DNA of 64,000 bases. It comes from Gymnopus androsaceus JB14. Its lineage: Eukaryota; Basidiomycota; Agaricomycetes; Agaricales; Omphalotaceae. The stretch covers positions 356,147-420,146 of the forward strand of contig ML769391.1 of assembly GCA_009733575.1 (NCBI GenBank). The letters run 5' to 3'. Below the pieces are notes generated by a model. That model had not been told where the DNA came from and made no database searches. It was given only the letters and a program-made list of their open reading frames with translations. Each line of letters begins with the position of its first letter. Position 1 is the stretch's first letter. The position numbers were made by a program, and so were the translations under genes. Shown here in pieces: positions 46,593-59,746 of the stretch.

Positions 46593-49144
46593 TTATTGCC
46601 CTGTCAATGCCCCGACGCTATTCCAGAAGCTACGGGCCATACATATTCAGCAGCAAAATCAAGACACATTTATATTACACACCTGCAGCGTTCAAGCTGA
46701 CTAGCATCCGCAGTGTCGACATGAATATCCGGAAGATCATCAACAGTCTGGTTAAAAACCATCACCGTCGAGCCGTTCGAGTACTTATCCCAAAAAGGAG
46801 TAATCGTAGGAAGTACTTTGTCATTGGGATCCTGTGAAACCACAAACGACAAAAAAGCTCCAGAAAAGGCGGCGAGGAATTGAGTGTTGTTGAATGCTGG
46901 AGTTGTTCCGGAGCTATGGAAAAGAAGGAAGGTTTCAGCAATACCCGTTGCGAGATACAGCGGATGCTCTACCTAGGGAAATAGAATGCCACATCTTCTC
47001 CGTGCGTTGCAGGCGGGATTGCTATGGAGAAGTAATTATCAGTATCTGTTGATCCTCCAGCGCGTTCAAAAACCCTACCAAATTGTCCCTAGGATGAGTA
47101 AGCTCGGTGAGACGTTGCTTTAGTCGAACAACACTACATACCTTCCACGAGCTATTCGGGAACGCGCTCAAGAGATAGAACGAAGGACAAATGAAGATGG
47201 CTACCAGACCATCATTAGCAATGGACAGTCAGTAAATGCGGGCTGGATTACTTACATTCAGCCATAATGGTATCATCCTGCTCAAGAGGCGTACCCAAAG
47301 ACGCATAGATTTCAGCAGTCTCACTATCCTCCTTGGGTCCAAACTTGGGGAACAGCGTGCCCGCGTACAATGATACGTTTGTTATTGGGTTGGTCTGATT
47401 CACAAAGATAACACCTTCGTTGGTATTGGTGACGGCGAGCAATGCTTTCTGAGTAGATTATCACAGTCAGCACAAAAAGGCACTTGGGAACCAAGGCAGC
47501 CACGTACCCCATTCACTTTCCCTTGCTTCAAAGACTCGGTAGGACGTTGCGTGATGAAAGTTCCGTCGACTACAGGTACCCAAAGGAAAGTTCCAAAGAA
47601 CGCATCTGCATTTATGTTGAAGTTTACTGTCTCAAGAACAGACGCGTTCACCCCCCGAAGACAAGTCAAAGAGTCATCTGCAGAGGAGCAGCTGGAATAG
47701 GACTTGTTAGCACAGCACGGTACGGCCGAACGTGTGTACAAGTACGAACTTGGTTTGAGCAACGACTTCTGAATAAAGCAGCTGTAAGGAAATTTTGTGT
47801 GAATGAGATGACGAAAACGGCTGAATCTCATGAAGAAGCGCGTACCTCGGGAATGGTATCATTGTACAAGTACTGAGAAGGTAAGAAAGTCGAGCTCGTG
47901 ATGGCGCCTCGGAATAGCTGTGGGGATGTCTGTCCATCCTGAGCGACGACGTGTTGTAACACAGAGCCAGCACCTAAACAGATACGAGCGGGTTTTAGGG
48001 CACGAATAACCGGGATTTAATCCATACCTGCAGACTCTCCCCAAATAGTAACTTTCGTAGGGTCTCCACCGAACTGCGAGATCTAGTAAAAGTTTAAATT
48101 GTATATTGGAATGATACGGAATAAAGCATAGTGACATGGCTTTGTACCCATCGTAACGCGAAATCCTGGTCAACTAGAGAGCCACAGACGAGATAAAAAG
48201 AGAGTCAGACATAGCATGGCAGAAGTTACAAAATATACGAACGCAGTCCAGCGTTGAGGCTTCCATTTGCTTTAACCTCGGATCCGGGAAGGAAGCCTAA
48301 TGATAGAGCATGTTCATATCCGAGTCCTATTCATGGAAAGAAGACGTACCGAAGAGGCCTAGTCGGTATTGGATGATGACTGCCACGATTTCGTTATTAG
48401 CTTCGCGCAATAGATCGGAACCTTCGAAAGTGTCTGCGCCGCCCATGATATAACTGATAACAAGCTCAGTGCATAGCGACAAATGTGATAGTTGTCGCAT
48501 TGAACTCACCCGCCACCCTACTCAACAGCAACTTATCAGCAACATTCTGCGAGGAGCCGGTAAGCGCGTACATGGATCCAAACGAGCGTTGGGAGAGGCT
48601 TAGTAGGAATGGTGTCCCCGGGGAAATAAACACTGAAGGGTGAAGATACATCAATACATCTTAGGTAGATCATTGATACCATACATACTTCAAAAACAGA
48701 CAATCTTCCGTTTGAGTTCCAGGTGCATCTGCCCTTCTAGCCAGCGAGCTTTGAGCTTCCAGAGGGTTAGTAGAAGCTTCTCCAGTGGGAGCTTGGAAGC
48801 ATGGGTTAGGCTGCGTGTTGGCTTGCTGAACCCCAGCGCTATTATTATTGACTGGAGGTTGAGGAGCTCGCCAGCGCAAATCACCTGAGCAGCCGAAAAA
48901 TTTAGTTCTAATAGTCGCGTATGTAGAAGAATATCCACTAACCAATAGGTGGCGCCGCATATCGCATACCCAAATAGTTGGTAACATTATTGACCGAATC
49001 AAATACTCCTTGGTATTGCGCGTAACCTAGATCGATGATGGGTACATCGTTGCTTGTGCGAGAGTGTATATGAGAGGAGAGCGAAGTTGTTGCGGATGCG
49101 AGAAAGACAGCAAGAAGCGACAATCCATGGCTAATTTTCGTCAT
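46593..49144 (-). CDS. Secreted type-B carboxylesterase/lipase E5
   Basis: Extracellular esterase of the Candida rugosa lipase/carboxylesterase-B family. Signal peptide at the start (MTKISHGLSLLAVFLASATT, ATG 49144). About 13-14 exons: DLGYAQYQGVFDSVNNVTNY LGMRYAAPPIG; DLRWRAPQPP; oxyanion WIHGGGY rebuilt across introns; ANNEIVAVIIQYRLGLFG; VDQDFALRWVQ; nucleophile TIWGESAG then AGSVLQH; STFLPSQYLYNDTIPE; CSSADDSLTCLRG; VVDGTFITQRPTE; VNQTNPITNVSLYAGTLFPK; catalytic His in IPPATHGED; and the last exon FWNSVGALTGQ, stop 46593-46595. All joins that I checked are in frame, so it looks intact. Head-to-head with E6 over 773 bp. Confidence 0.85.
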
Positions 49145-49917
49145 TTTGGAACAAACGTTGTTCTCGAAGGCCCGAGTTGGTTTTTATAGCAATCGTTCAC
49201 AAGAGCCAGCTGCTCCACGTCGGATTTTTGAATTTCGAGACATTCTGTGACACCAGACCTCGATTGATATCATTTGCAGTTGGTTGAGAGCGATCAGGTG
49301 AGAGCCAACGGTCCGCGCAGATTATTAATTAAGCGCCCATGCTTCTTCGTCTACTCAGTCTACGCGCAGCCTATGCGCGAGCTATTACCATCCGTGCAAA
49401 GTTTCAGCCAGATTCACAGAACGTCGACGCTCTTACTCCGAATTTCTATTAGGCCCTTCTGGAGTCTTTGGACATACCCGAGTCATCTCCCTTGAATGCA
49501 CCCAAATGCCATCCCTCTCCTCTGTGCGCATCTTTGCTCTGACAACTATCACTTCCAAAATCTTTACGATAATTCATGACATGGACGACAACAGAAATTA
49601 TACAGGGCATGCAGCCTAAGCAATGGGGAACTTTTCATGGATCCAGAGATCCTCCGTGTTTTGTTAGTGAACAACCCGAAAAGTACTCTCATCCCGAAGG
49701 AGTACACCTGAATATATGCAGAAACGGTTCGACGGTAGTCAGAGACACGAAGATGACGCAGAATGGGCAGGTGAACTCTGTTTACAGACCGGGTGATTGA
49801 ATGTAAGGCAATGAGGCAGATGTTTGAATTACTATAACATCAGCTTCCTTGAGATTCGGGAATGTTCGCGCCGCTTCGTCACCCCTTCGTCAACGGCCTC
49901 ACACTCAGACTCCCAAG
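49145..49917. promoter_or_regulatory. Divergent spacer E5/E6
   Basis: A 773-bp region between two oppositely oriented esterase genes, presumably holding both promoters. About 49225-49800 is duplicated (diverged) at 52860-53540 upstream of E7, so the spacer was copied together with its genes. No gene was seen in it. Confidence 0.6.
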
Positions 49918-52555
49918 ATGATGAAAATTGGATTGTCTTTTCTTGTTATCTTTCTCGCATCCGCAACATCCCTCTCCTCCCATGTACACTCTTTGCCAAC
50001 AAAGGATGTACCCATCATCGATCTAGGTTACGCGCAATACCAAGGTGTCTACGATTCGGTCAATAATATCACCAACTACTTGGGTATGCGATATGCGGCA
50101 CCACCTATTGGTTAGTGGATACCATCCTACATACGCGATTTTTCAAGCTAAATACCATTGTAACTCTGTTTTTGCAGGCGATTTGCGCTGGCGAGCCCCT
50201 CAACCTCCAGCGAGCAATAAAAGCGCTGGTGTTCAACAAGCCAACACGCAACCCAACGAATGTCCTCAAGCTCCCTCCGGAGACGCTCCTACTAACCCTC
50301 TGGAAGTTCAAAACTCGTTAACTAGAAGGGCAAATGCACCTGGAACGGAACCAGAGGATTGCTTGTTTTTGAAGTAAGTAGGGTGTCGAAGCATTGATCT
50401 GCCTGATATGCACTCATGGTTCTTCGCGCCTCAGCGTTTATTTCCCTGGAGACACTATTCCTACTAAGCCTCTCCCAACGCTCGTCTGGATTTATGTACG
50501 CTTTTGCTGGTTATCTACTCCCTTGCCTCTGTCGCTAATATGCTATCTGATCCTTCCTAATGAAAAGGGTGGTGGGTGAGTTACGATAACTACCTACTTA
50601 TTTTTCTCTGTTCTGAGACTGCTATCAGCTATATCCTGGGCGGCGCAGACCAATATTTAGGTTCCGACCTGTTGCGCGAAGCTAATAACGAAATCGTGGC
50701 AGTCATCATCCAATACCGACTAGGTCTCTTTGGTATGTCTTCTCATTAGCGAATCTAGCGAGTCGGATACTAACCTCATCTACTACTACAAGGTTTCCTT
50801 CCCGGATCCAAGGTCAAAGCAAATGGTAGCCTTAACGCTGGACTACGTTTGTGCATTTTGTAATTTCGGCCATGCTACGTCTGACTCTCTTTATTTCACT
50901 CTGTGATATAGTTGACCAGGATTTCGCGTTACGATGGGTACAAAACCATGTCAGTATGCTTTATTCTGTATCATTCCAATATACCAGCCTAAACTTTCAC
51001 TAGATCTCGCAGTTCGGTGGAGACCCTACGAAAGTTACTATCTGGGGGGAGTCTGCAGGTATGTATAAATTTTAGTCACCCGCGGCCTAGAATGGTGACT
51101 GACTGCGTGTGTGTATTTGCTTAGGTGCTGGCTCTGTATTACAACATGTCGTTGCTCACGGCGGGCAGACATCCCCACAGCTATTCCGAGGTGCCATGAC
51201 GAGCTCGACTTTCTTACCTTCTCAGTACATGTACAATGATACTATCCCCGAGGTACGTTCCTCTTCCTGAGATTCTGCCGTGTTTTTTATCATCTCATTC
51301 ATACAAAACCTTCGTACAGCTGCTTTACTCGGAAGTCGTTGCCCAAACCAAGTTCGTATTTGCACCCACATTCGGCCGTACCGTGCTAAGAAGTCACGTT
51401 CTAGCTGTTCCTCTGCAGTAAATTCGTTGACCTGTCTTCGGGGGGTAAACGAGACTGTCCTTGAAACAATAAATACCAACATAAACCAGGGTGGTTTCTT
51501 TGGGACTTTTGTTTTCGTACCCGTAGTCGACGGAACTTTCATCACCCAACGTCCTACCGAGTCTTTGAAGCAAGGGAAAGTGAATGGGGTAAGCCGCCTT
51601 GATTTCTCCTAGTAGCTTTTTGTTGTTAACAATGCTTCTGATGGTGTCATTGCAGAAAGCATTGCTCTCCATCACCAACACCAACGAAGGCGTCATCTTC
51701 GTCAATCAGACCAATCCAATAAACAACGTATCATTGTATGCGGGCAGGCTGTTCCCCAAGTTTGGACCCAAGCAGGATAGTGAAGACTGCTGAACTCTAT
51801 GCGTCTCTGGGTACGCCTCTTGAGCAGGATGAGGCCATTATGGCTGAATGTAAGTGCGAAGTTTGGAGCTCCCACTTGGTTTACTGTCTGTCATTTGCTA
51901 ATGAATGGTTGGTCCCATTGGCCACACAGCTATCTTATTGTCCTACGTTCTATCTCTTGAGTGCATTCCCGAACAGGTCGTGGAAGGTGTGTAGTTGGAA
52001 GTACTACTGTTTGACTAGGACAACGTCTCACCGAACTTATTCATCATAGGGACAATTTGGTAGGGTTTTTGAGTGAACGCGTTGACTCGGAAGGGAAGAC
52101 ACTGATGATTACTTCCAGCAATCCCGCCCGCGACGCACGGAGAAGATTTGTACTACTATTTCCCTACTAGTAGGTAAGAAACCCGTTGTATCTCGCGAAG
52201 AAGGTATTTGCTAGACCTTCCTTAGCCTCTTTGGACCTCTTGCTATTTTCAACAACACCCAATTCCTCGCCGCCTTTTCGGGAGCCTTCATGGCATTCGT
52301 AGTCTCCCAGGATCCCAATGACCAAATAGTTCCTACGATTACTCCCTATTGGGATATGTACTCGAACAGCTCGGTGGTGATGGTTTTCAACCAGACTGCA
52401 GATGGTACCTCTCCCGATATTCATGTCGACAATGCGGATGCTAGCCAGCTTGAACGCTGCAGGTGTGTAATTGAGACGTGACATCTTGATTCTGCTGCTG
52501 AATATATATGATCCATAGGTTCTGGAACAGCGTTGGGGTGTTGACAGGGCAATAA
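49918..52555 (+). pseudogene. Carboxylesterase/lipase E6 (one frameshift, altered oxyanion residue)
   Basis: Same exon plan as E5. Start MMKIGLSFLVIFLASATSLS (signal peptide), MRYAAPPIG, DLRWRAPQPP, GESAG nucleophile (about 51040-51056), IPPATHGED-equivalent exon (52118-52150), end FWNSVGVLTGQ (stop 52553-52555). Two oddities: the oxyanion segment reads WIYGGGY, with Tyr in place of the usual His, and one extra base near 51782 (KQDS|.KTAELYASLG) gives a premature stop. If the extra base is a consensus error the gene may be intact apart from the His-to-Tyr change. Confidence 0.78.
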
Positions 52556-52569
52556 GCGAAGAACTTTTG

Positions 52570-52860
52570 TGGAACTCGTCCTAAATGGTGGGCGCCGCAA
52601 TAGGTCGGAACGTTCGAACTGGTCTGCGCCGCCTATGATATAATTGGTAACGAGCTCAGTACATAGCGATGTGATAGTTATCTCGCGTTGAACTCACCCG
52701 CCAACCTACTCAACAGCAGCTTGGATCAGCAATATTCTGCAAGGAGAAGGAGGAGCCTGTAAGCGCGTACATGGATCCAAACGAGCATTGGGAGAGGCTT
52801 AGTAAGAATAGTGTCCTCGAGGAAATAAACACTGAAGGCGTAAAGATAATTTTTGAACTT
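52570..52860 (-). pseudogene. Relic of an E5-like minus-strand esterase
   Basis: Matches the E5 region 48405-48640 (exons around WIHGGGY and the neighbouring introns) with indels, then jumps directly to the E5 upstream spacer. The 5' and 3' parts of the gene are gone. It shows that the E5+E6 divergent pair was duplicated as a unit and that the minus gene of the second unit then decayed. Confidence 0.8.
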
Positions 52861-53678
52861 CGAGACATTCTGTGACACCAGACCTCTACTGATATCATTG
52901 TGATTTTGGAAACAAGTCCTGGTGAGTATTTGGCGGCGCGCTCGCAGTTGGTTGAGAGCGATCAGGTGAGCGAAGAGAACCAGGATCAGAGAATGAGCTT
53001 ACGATACGGTGCGAGTCCGCGTTAACTGATTAAATAAGTGCCCATGCTTCTTCACTAGCATAATCGAGTCCTACTGTATCAGTGTATGCATGACCTTTTA
53101 CCATCCGTGCAAAGCTTCAGCCAGATTCACAGAGCATAGACGATCTTCCTCCGAATTTTTAACATCCCCTTCTGTGAGGATCTTGGACATACCCGAGTCA
53201 TCTCCCAATGCCATCCGACCCTCTCCTCTGTGCGCACCTTTTCTCTGACAACTATTATTTCCGGTGTTTCCTCATTACCAAAATCTTTATGATAACCCGA
53301 CGGCCTCGGAGACAGAAATTATACACGGTATGCCGCCTGAATAGTGGGCCTTCAAGGACCCAACATCCTCCGTATCTTGTTGATGAACAACCAAAAAGTA
53401 CTCTCATCTTGAAGGACTACACCTGGATCTATGAAGATATGCAGAAATGGTTCGCCGGTAGTCAGAGACACCCTTTGGTGAAGATGACGCATAATGGGCG
53501 GGTGCTACAGGTAAAACTCCGTTTACAGACCGTGAAGGGGTGATTGAATGTATATAAGACAATGAGTCTCATTGAGTCAATGAGGCACCGAATGTTTGAG
53601 TTACTATAAAGTCAACTTCCTTGAGAATGCTAGTCTTCGTCACCTCTTCGTCAACAGCCTCACACTCAGAGTCCCATA
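52861..53678. repeat. Duplicated divergent spacer upstream of E7
   Basis: Collinear with 49225-49917 (gagacattctgtgacaccag, agttggttgagagcgatcag, cccatgcttcttc, cttggacatacccgagtcat, ctcacactcagactcccaag-like end just before the ATG). It probably contains the E7 promoter. Confidence 0.8.
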
Positions 53679-56335
53679 ATGATGAAAATAGGATTGTCTC
53701 TCCTGTATCTCGCATCCGCGACGATAACCCTCTCCTCCGCAACTATACATCTCTCCCATAGGAGCACTAATACAAGCAACACTGCCAGCGCACCCATCAT
53801 CGATCTAGGTTACGCGCAATACCAAGGAGTCTATGACTCGGTCAATAATGTTACCAATTATTTGGGTGTGCGATATGCAGCACCACCTGTTGGTCAGTAG
53901 ACTTAGATCTACATAAGTACGCTAAAGCTAATCAAGTTCCACTACGCAGGCGATCTGCGCTGGCGAGCTCCTCAACCTCCAGCCAACAATAACAGCGTTG
54001 GTGTTCAACAAGCCAATACACAGCCCAACCCTTGTCCCCAAGCTCCCATGGGATTAGCTTCTACTAATCCTCTGGAAGCTCAAAGCTCACTCACTAGAAG
54101 GGCAGATCCACCTGGAACGGGACCAGAGGATTGCTTGTTTTTGAAGTATGTACGGTATCGAGAATCACTGATTTAATATAGATTAATGTAACTTCGCGCC
54201 TGCAGTGTCTATTTCCCCGGTGATACCATTCCTACTGAGCCACTTCCAACGCTCGTTTGGATCCATGTACGCGTTTACTGGCTATTTACTCCCTTTCATC
54301 TCGCTTACAAACTACCTAATCCTTCCTATCGAGTAGGGTGGCGGGTGAGTTCAATACGATAATTACTGCATATGTTGCTCTGTTCTGAGCTCGTTACCAG
54401 CTACACCGAGGGCTTCGCAGACGAATTTACAGGTTCCGACCTGTTGCGTGAAGCTAATAACGAAATCGTAGCAGTCATCATCCAATACCGACTGGGTCTT
54501 TTCGGTACGTCTTTTCCTTAGCCTCTTCCACGAGCTGGAAAATTAGGATATGAGCCACTACTAGGTTTCCTTCCCGGATCCGAGGTCAAAGCAAACGGAA
54601 ACCTCAACGCTGGACTACGTTTGTATATTTTGTAACTTCAGCCATGCTATGTCTGACTCTCGTTTCATTTCGCTCTGTGATATAGTTGACCAACATTTCG
54701 CGTTACGATGGGTACAAAGCCATGTAAGTATGATTCTATTCCGTATCGTCCAACATATACATATAATTTTTTTTGCTAGATCTCGCAATTCGGTGGAGAC
54801 CCTACGAAAGTTACTATTTGGGGAGAGTCTGCAGGTATGTGTTAATCCCGGTTATCCGTATCCTAATACAGTGACTGACTGCATGCCTTCGTATCTGTTT
54901 AGGTGCTGGCTCTGTGTTACAACACATCGTCGCTCACGATGGGCAGACATCTCCACAGCTATTCCGAGGCGCCATCACGAGCTCGACTTTCTTACCTTCT
55001 CAGTACATGTACAATGATACCATTCCCGAGGTACACTCTTCTTCATGAGATTCTGCCGTTTTTTTTTCATCTCATTCACACAAAATCTCCTTACAGCTGC
55101 TTTACTCGGAAGTCGTTGCCCAAACCAAGTTCGTTTTTGCACCCACATTCGGCCGTACCGTGTTAACAAGTCACGTTCTAGCTGTTCCTCTGCAGTAGAT
55201 TCTTTGACCTGCCTTCGGAGTGCGAACGAGACTCTTCTTCAGACAATAAACACCAACATAAACGTGGGTGGTTTCTTTGGGACTTTCGTTTTCGTACCGG
55301 TAATCGACGGAACTTTCATCACACAACGTCCTACCGAGGCTTTGAAGCAAGGGAAAGTGAATGGGGTAAGCAGCTTCGTTCCTTAGTGGCTTTCTGTGCT
55401 AACTGTCTGCTCCGTGATAATTATAATGTACTCAGAAAGCTTTACTTTCCATCACCAACACCAACGAAGGCGTCATTTTTGTGAATCAGACCAACCCAAT
55501 AACCAACGTGTCATTGTACGCAGGCACGCTGTTCCCCAAGTTTGGATCCAAGCAGGATAGTAAGACTGCTGAACTCTATGCGTCTCTGGGTACGCCTCTT
55601 GAGCAGGATGATGCCATTATGGCTGAATGTAAGTACTTGCAAATTTATCTGGCTGGTTTGCTTTTGCTGTCCATTCATTGCTAACGAATGATTCTCATTG
55701 GCCACGTAGCCATTCTCATTTGTCCTACGTTCTATCTCTTGAGCGCATTCCCGAATAGCTCGTGGAAGGTATGTAGTTGGAAGTTCGACCAGTGCAACGC
55801 CTCACCGAAATAATTCCATCATAGGGACAATTTGGTAGGCTTTGGAACGAACGCCTTGGAAGGATCGACAGATACTGATGATTACTTCCAGCGATCCCGC
55901 CTGCGCATCACGGACAAGATTTGGCTTACTATTTCCCTACCAGTAGGTGAGATATCCGTTGTATCTCGCGAAGAAGGTAGTAGGGTATCGCTTAAATCCT
56001 TCTTTTACATAGCTTTGGAACTCCAGCATTCAACAACACCCAATTCCTCGCCGCCTTTTCGGGAGCCTTCATGTCGTTTGTGGTTTCGCAGGATCCCAAC
56101 GACAAAATAGCTCCTACAATCACACCCTCTTGGGATATGTACTCGAACGGCTCGACGGTGATGGTTTTCAACCAGACTGCTGATGATCTTCCGGATGTTC
56201 ATGCTGACACTGCGGACGCTACTCAGCTTGAACGCTGCAGGTATGTAATTTAGACGTGTCTTGATTCTGCTGCTGAATACTCTATGTATGACCCATAGCT
56301 TCTGGGACAGTGTTGGGGTGTTGACTGGGCAATAA
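53679..56335 (+). CDS. Secreted type-B carboxylesterase/lipase E7
   Basis: Start MMKIGLSLLYLASATITLSS (signal peptide). Exons then give APIIDLGYAQYQGVYDSVNN, VRYAAPPVG, DLRWRAPQPP, WIHGGGY (His kept), SDLLREANNEIVAVIIQYRL, VDQHFALRWVQ, WGESAG (about 54822-54836), STFLPSQYMYNDTIPE, CSSAVDSLTCLRS, VIDGTFITQRPTE, VNQTNPITNVSLYAGTLFPK, IPPAHHGQDLAYYFP (catalytic His region) and FWDSVGVLTGQ (stop 56333-56335). All splice joins that I followed keep frame. One unusual point is YTEGFAD in place of the Y(I)xGGAD seen in the sister copies. Confidence 0.84.
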
Positions 56336-57168
56336 ACGAGGAACTTCTGTAGCTCGTAGGTCTAGAATTGAGGCGAAGGCTATCTCGTCTTTTTTGGGCC
56401 AGTTCAAGCTCCTCAGGAAAGCCCAAAATTCTGAATCTTCTTTTGATGTGCTTAGTGACAACTTTCATATCCTTTACCTGGAATATGATCAACATTGTGA
56501 ACTCTGCTCACACCATATACAATTCTTATGGGTCTGATTCTCACTGTTGCTGTTGCGAGTACCGTCAATTTGGTTACCGCAAGGCTCCTCTGAAGTGCGC
56601 CGCGAGTTACTTACTTATTCAATGATCCTAGCTACATAGGCATGATATCCTCACAATCTTGATCCACTGGTAAAGTATTTCTCATACTGAGATATTTATG
56701 ACGGTTAAATATTACTAAGGACCAATGAGGGGATAGCCGCTGTTCGTATGCGATTATCTTTTCAATTTAGGGCCGTAATAAAACGAAGTCGAAATTCCAT
56801 CTCCTACGACCAAGCTTCCCTTAGCAGAACCGTGTCCGTCAAGAATGAAGCTTCACGGTGCGTAATTATACTAAGATATCATTAGTAAACTGAAGCGACA
56901 GAGATACAGGCGAGTTTGAAGCCTCTGCTCACCCGAAGTCAACGCAAAGGTCTGCTGAGTAGCGATTTCAGGCAATTCCAATGTGAGCTGTTCATGTTCA
57001 AAAAACTTATGTATGCACATCGGTCGAGGAGAGCTTACCGGGCTAACCCCTCCAGTCCACGAAGTCAGAAACAGTCCACTCGTATGTTCCGTAAACCTAC
57101 AGTACCCGAAGGGAATCTCAAGTTAATCAGACATTCCGACTCTGTGAAACAATTGAACCGAATCAAAC
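56336..57168. other. Intergenic, no gene seen
   Basis: 3' flank of E7 (+) and 3' flank of the lectin gene (-). Open frames around 56250-56625 and 56916-57176 show no recognisable domain. Confidence 0.4.
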
Positions 57169-57603
57169 CTACATGACATTTGTCCCAGTAGAGTCAGTAG
57201 GAGTCAAATCCCACAGCGTCGCTTCACCCGTAGACCCCACGGTTTGAGCATGGGGGGCCACTCCGTTGACTACTTGTGCAGTGGCGTACGAGAGGAAGGT
57301 GCCAGCTAGGCCGTTGGTGATGATGAACTGGTTGGTCGTGCCCGTAGGTATAAAGGTCCACTGATAGTAGATGTACATGAGAAATGTTAGCTCGTCGAAC
57401 TAAGTACACAGGAATACGGAGAGAGCAGATAGACTCGGACAAGCACGCACATGCTGGTTAGTACCACCATTGTCCGAATCCACGGTGACTGGAGTCAGGT
57501 TGATGGAACTCCCGAAAGCGAGGTCCATAACTTGACTTTCGAAATTGGTGACAAGAAAGGTGCCTCCGGCGACGAGTGCGGTAAGATTGAGCAAGTTGAC
57601 CAT
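57169..57603 (-). CDS. Small ricin-B-type (beta-trefoil) lectin domain protein
   Basis: Carbohydrate-binding-type fold. Start MVNLLNLTALVAGGTFLVTN (ATG 57603), then FESQVMDLAFGSSINLTPVT and DSDNGGTNQH, an intron (gtgcgtgctt...ctatcag, about 57454-57363), then WTFIPTGTTNQFIITNGLAG and a C-terminus near TLWDLTPTDSTGTNVM. The 'LDL..GS....TPV......G..NQ.W' pattern is the ricin B-lectin signature. At about 115 aa it is a single trefoil unit with no catalytic domain and no signal peptide. It is placed between esterases E7 and E8. Confidence 0.72.
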
Positions 57604-57669
57604 GTTTGTAGTATGTACTTGGACTCGTGTGGTAGAAGAATATCGTTTCTGGTTTGTTCTTATAAGATT

Positions 57670-58028
57670 TTGAACCTCGACCAAAGGCGATTCTCCTCAA
57701 ATTCCACCGTTATATTCCTCTTACACGGTTTCAATTTGTCCCTGGTGGCCTGCGTCCTTGGGACCAAAATACTGGGGATGTTCCTAGAAACTAAAGAGCG
57801 AATGCTGAGCATGACCTACATTTGATTCGATCTTGGCAGACGTGGGCTTTGAACCTCGACCAAGGTGATTCTCCCAAATCCCACCCTTATACTTCTCTTA
57901 TACCGTTTCAATTTGCCCCTGGTGGCCTTGTTCCTTGGGACCAGAATACTGAGGGTGTTCCCAGGAAACTAAAGGGCGAATGCTAAGCATGACCTACATC
58001 TAATTCGATGCTGTTGTCCTTGGCAGAC
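57670..58028. repeat. Tandem duplication, about 180-bp unit
   Basis: Two adjacent copies (about 57670-57848 and 57849-58028) share ttgaacctcgaccaa, gtttcaatttg.ccctggtgg, ccttgggacca.aatact and gaatgct.agcatgacctac. They are upstream of the lectin gene start. Divergence between copies is modest. Confidence 0.85.
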
Positions 58029-59746
58029 TCTTTCAACGATGTTCCTCTTCGATGCTTCGCGAAAGGAACAAAGAATGTTGTTGGGGCTACCGAAGGGACA
58101 TTCATCAGTGAAAGAACAAAGATACGCCAAAACTCTTACATATACTGCGATTTCACCAATACGTTCCACTACAAGGCAGCAAAACGAGTCCCTATTCCGG
58201 TCTAATTCATCCAAGGCCTCACCCAATGAGTTCAGGGCGCTCTTTCGACACTTCACATCGACTTGAGAGATCCTCATCCGCTATCGGCAGCTCTCGCAAC
58301 ACGCGTATCAAATCCGAAACATCCATCTGACTGACGCAGAGAATCTTTCGCGATCCAGCTACCACATCCCAACGTCGTTCCCAAGTTTCCGAACACTTGT
58401 TATGGGAACATGACAGATGTTTTCGAAGATTACGGCGGAAGCGTTCCCAGTGGTTCTAGTTCAGGGACCATGTGGAATCGCGTAGCACCAGCGTCGTTGA
58501 ATGCTGGTCGAGTTCCTAGAGGTAAGCGTAGCACGCAGGACCAAGCTGAAGAACTTTGATTACATCTACGGGCAGAATCGCGGAGATACAAGGAGCTTCC
58601 AAACGTAGGGTGAGTGATCCATTTAGATGCGACCGTCTCGAACAAACCGATGTCTTCAGAGGTGGCAGCGGTTTCTACAAAAATGCAAAGAGTAGGAGAA
58701 GAGCAATTCCCAAAGGAGTCATTTTTCATGAAGTCGTGCTTAGCGGAAAGGGCAGTCGTAGGTGGGGTAAATTTGACAACTTGACGCCACTTCTGTAGCT
58801 GCGAAGGCTGTTCGATGGGCTGTGACAGCTCAGCTGGCCTATGATAACTTTGGGGTGGTAAAGATCATAGGTTGACGCACGATGCATGTATTGCCTATAG
58901 AAAAGTACTTGCATGTTACAGATAACGGACGCTCGTCGCTTGTCTCGGTACTGTGAACCAAGTCATCAAGGACTTCAGAGACCCTGGAGAATACGCGTTC
59001 CTCTTGACCTAGCATAGATATTAGGGATACACGAAAATCGAATATAAAGTAACACGCACCCTGAACAACGTATTAGCTATTAAATAAGTGACGTGCATCC
59101 CATCCGGTTCCAGGCTGGCTCGTTGTTACTGGGCATGGATCTCGTCTCCTTTTCCTTTGCTGCGTCCTCTTTATTCGCGTTATTCAACACCCTAATGGTG
59201 GCAGCATCAAGGTTAGGTTTCGCTGTCGCGAAGACGTCCGGGTTTGAGCGGCCACGCTCGGTTCTCTGTAGGCCTTCTCTCTGCTTGCCTTACTACTATC
59301 TATGATTTTCTTGCTCATCTTCAAACGCGATTGGAGAGGCAACTTCAAGCGAGTGGTTCTGGGTTTCTGTTTGAACGGTCACGGTCAAATGACGCGTCGT
59401 AAGGCATGAAACGTTGTCACCTCAGGAGTCTACTAGTGACCAATGTGCGCGCGAAAAGAGCTTTATTTGGCGAGGAGAATAATAAAGGATGAGAGAAATA
59501 TTGCCTATAGTGCTCTCGCAGTGAGAGTGATGAGAACAATAAGCGCCCGGCTACTTCTTCTCATCCAATTCTCTTCTTCTCGTGGGTAGACCCACCTGAC
59601 TAGTATTTGCATGTCCAGGTGCTGCAAGAACCGGAGGAACCATTCTCACAGACTGAATGTAAGGCAGTCAGGCGCCAACTGTTCAACACTTTTCTTGAGG
59701 ATGAAGTTGTCGTCACGTTCAACGGCCTCAGACTCAGACTCCCAAG
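58029..59746. other. 1.7-kb region without a recognised gene
   Basis: Open frames at 58008-58277 (both strands) and 58430-58798 have no domain that I recognise and no consistent exon structure; they may be relics. 59610-59746 resembles the region just upstream of E6 and E7 (ctcagactcagactcccaag before the ATG) and likely contains the E8 promoter. Confidence 0.4.

Noticed and set aside
52070..52115. Stop codon after GQFGRVFE in esterases E6 and E7 taken as inactivating
   Set aside because: The segment from gtaggg/gtaggc to ttccag is an intron in all copies; splicing GGACAATTTG to CAATCCC restores GQFAIPPA in frame.
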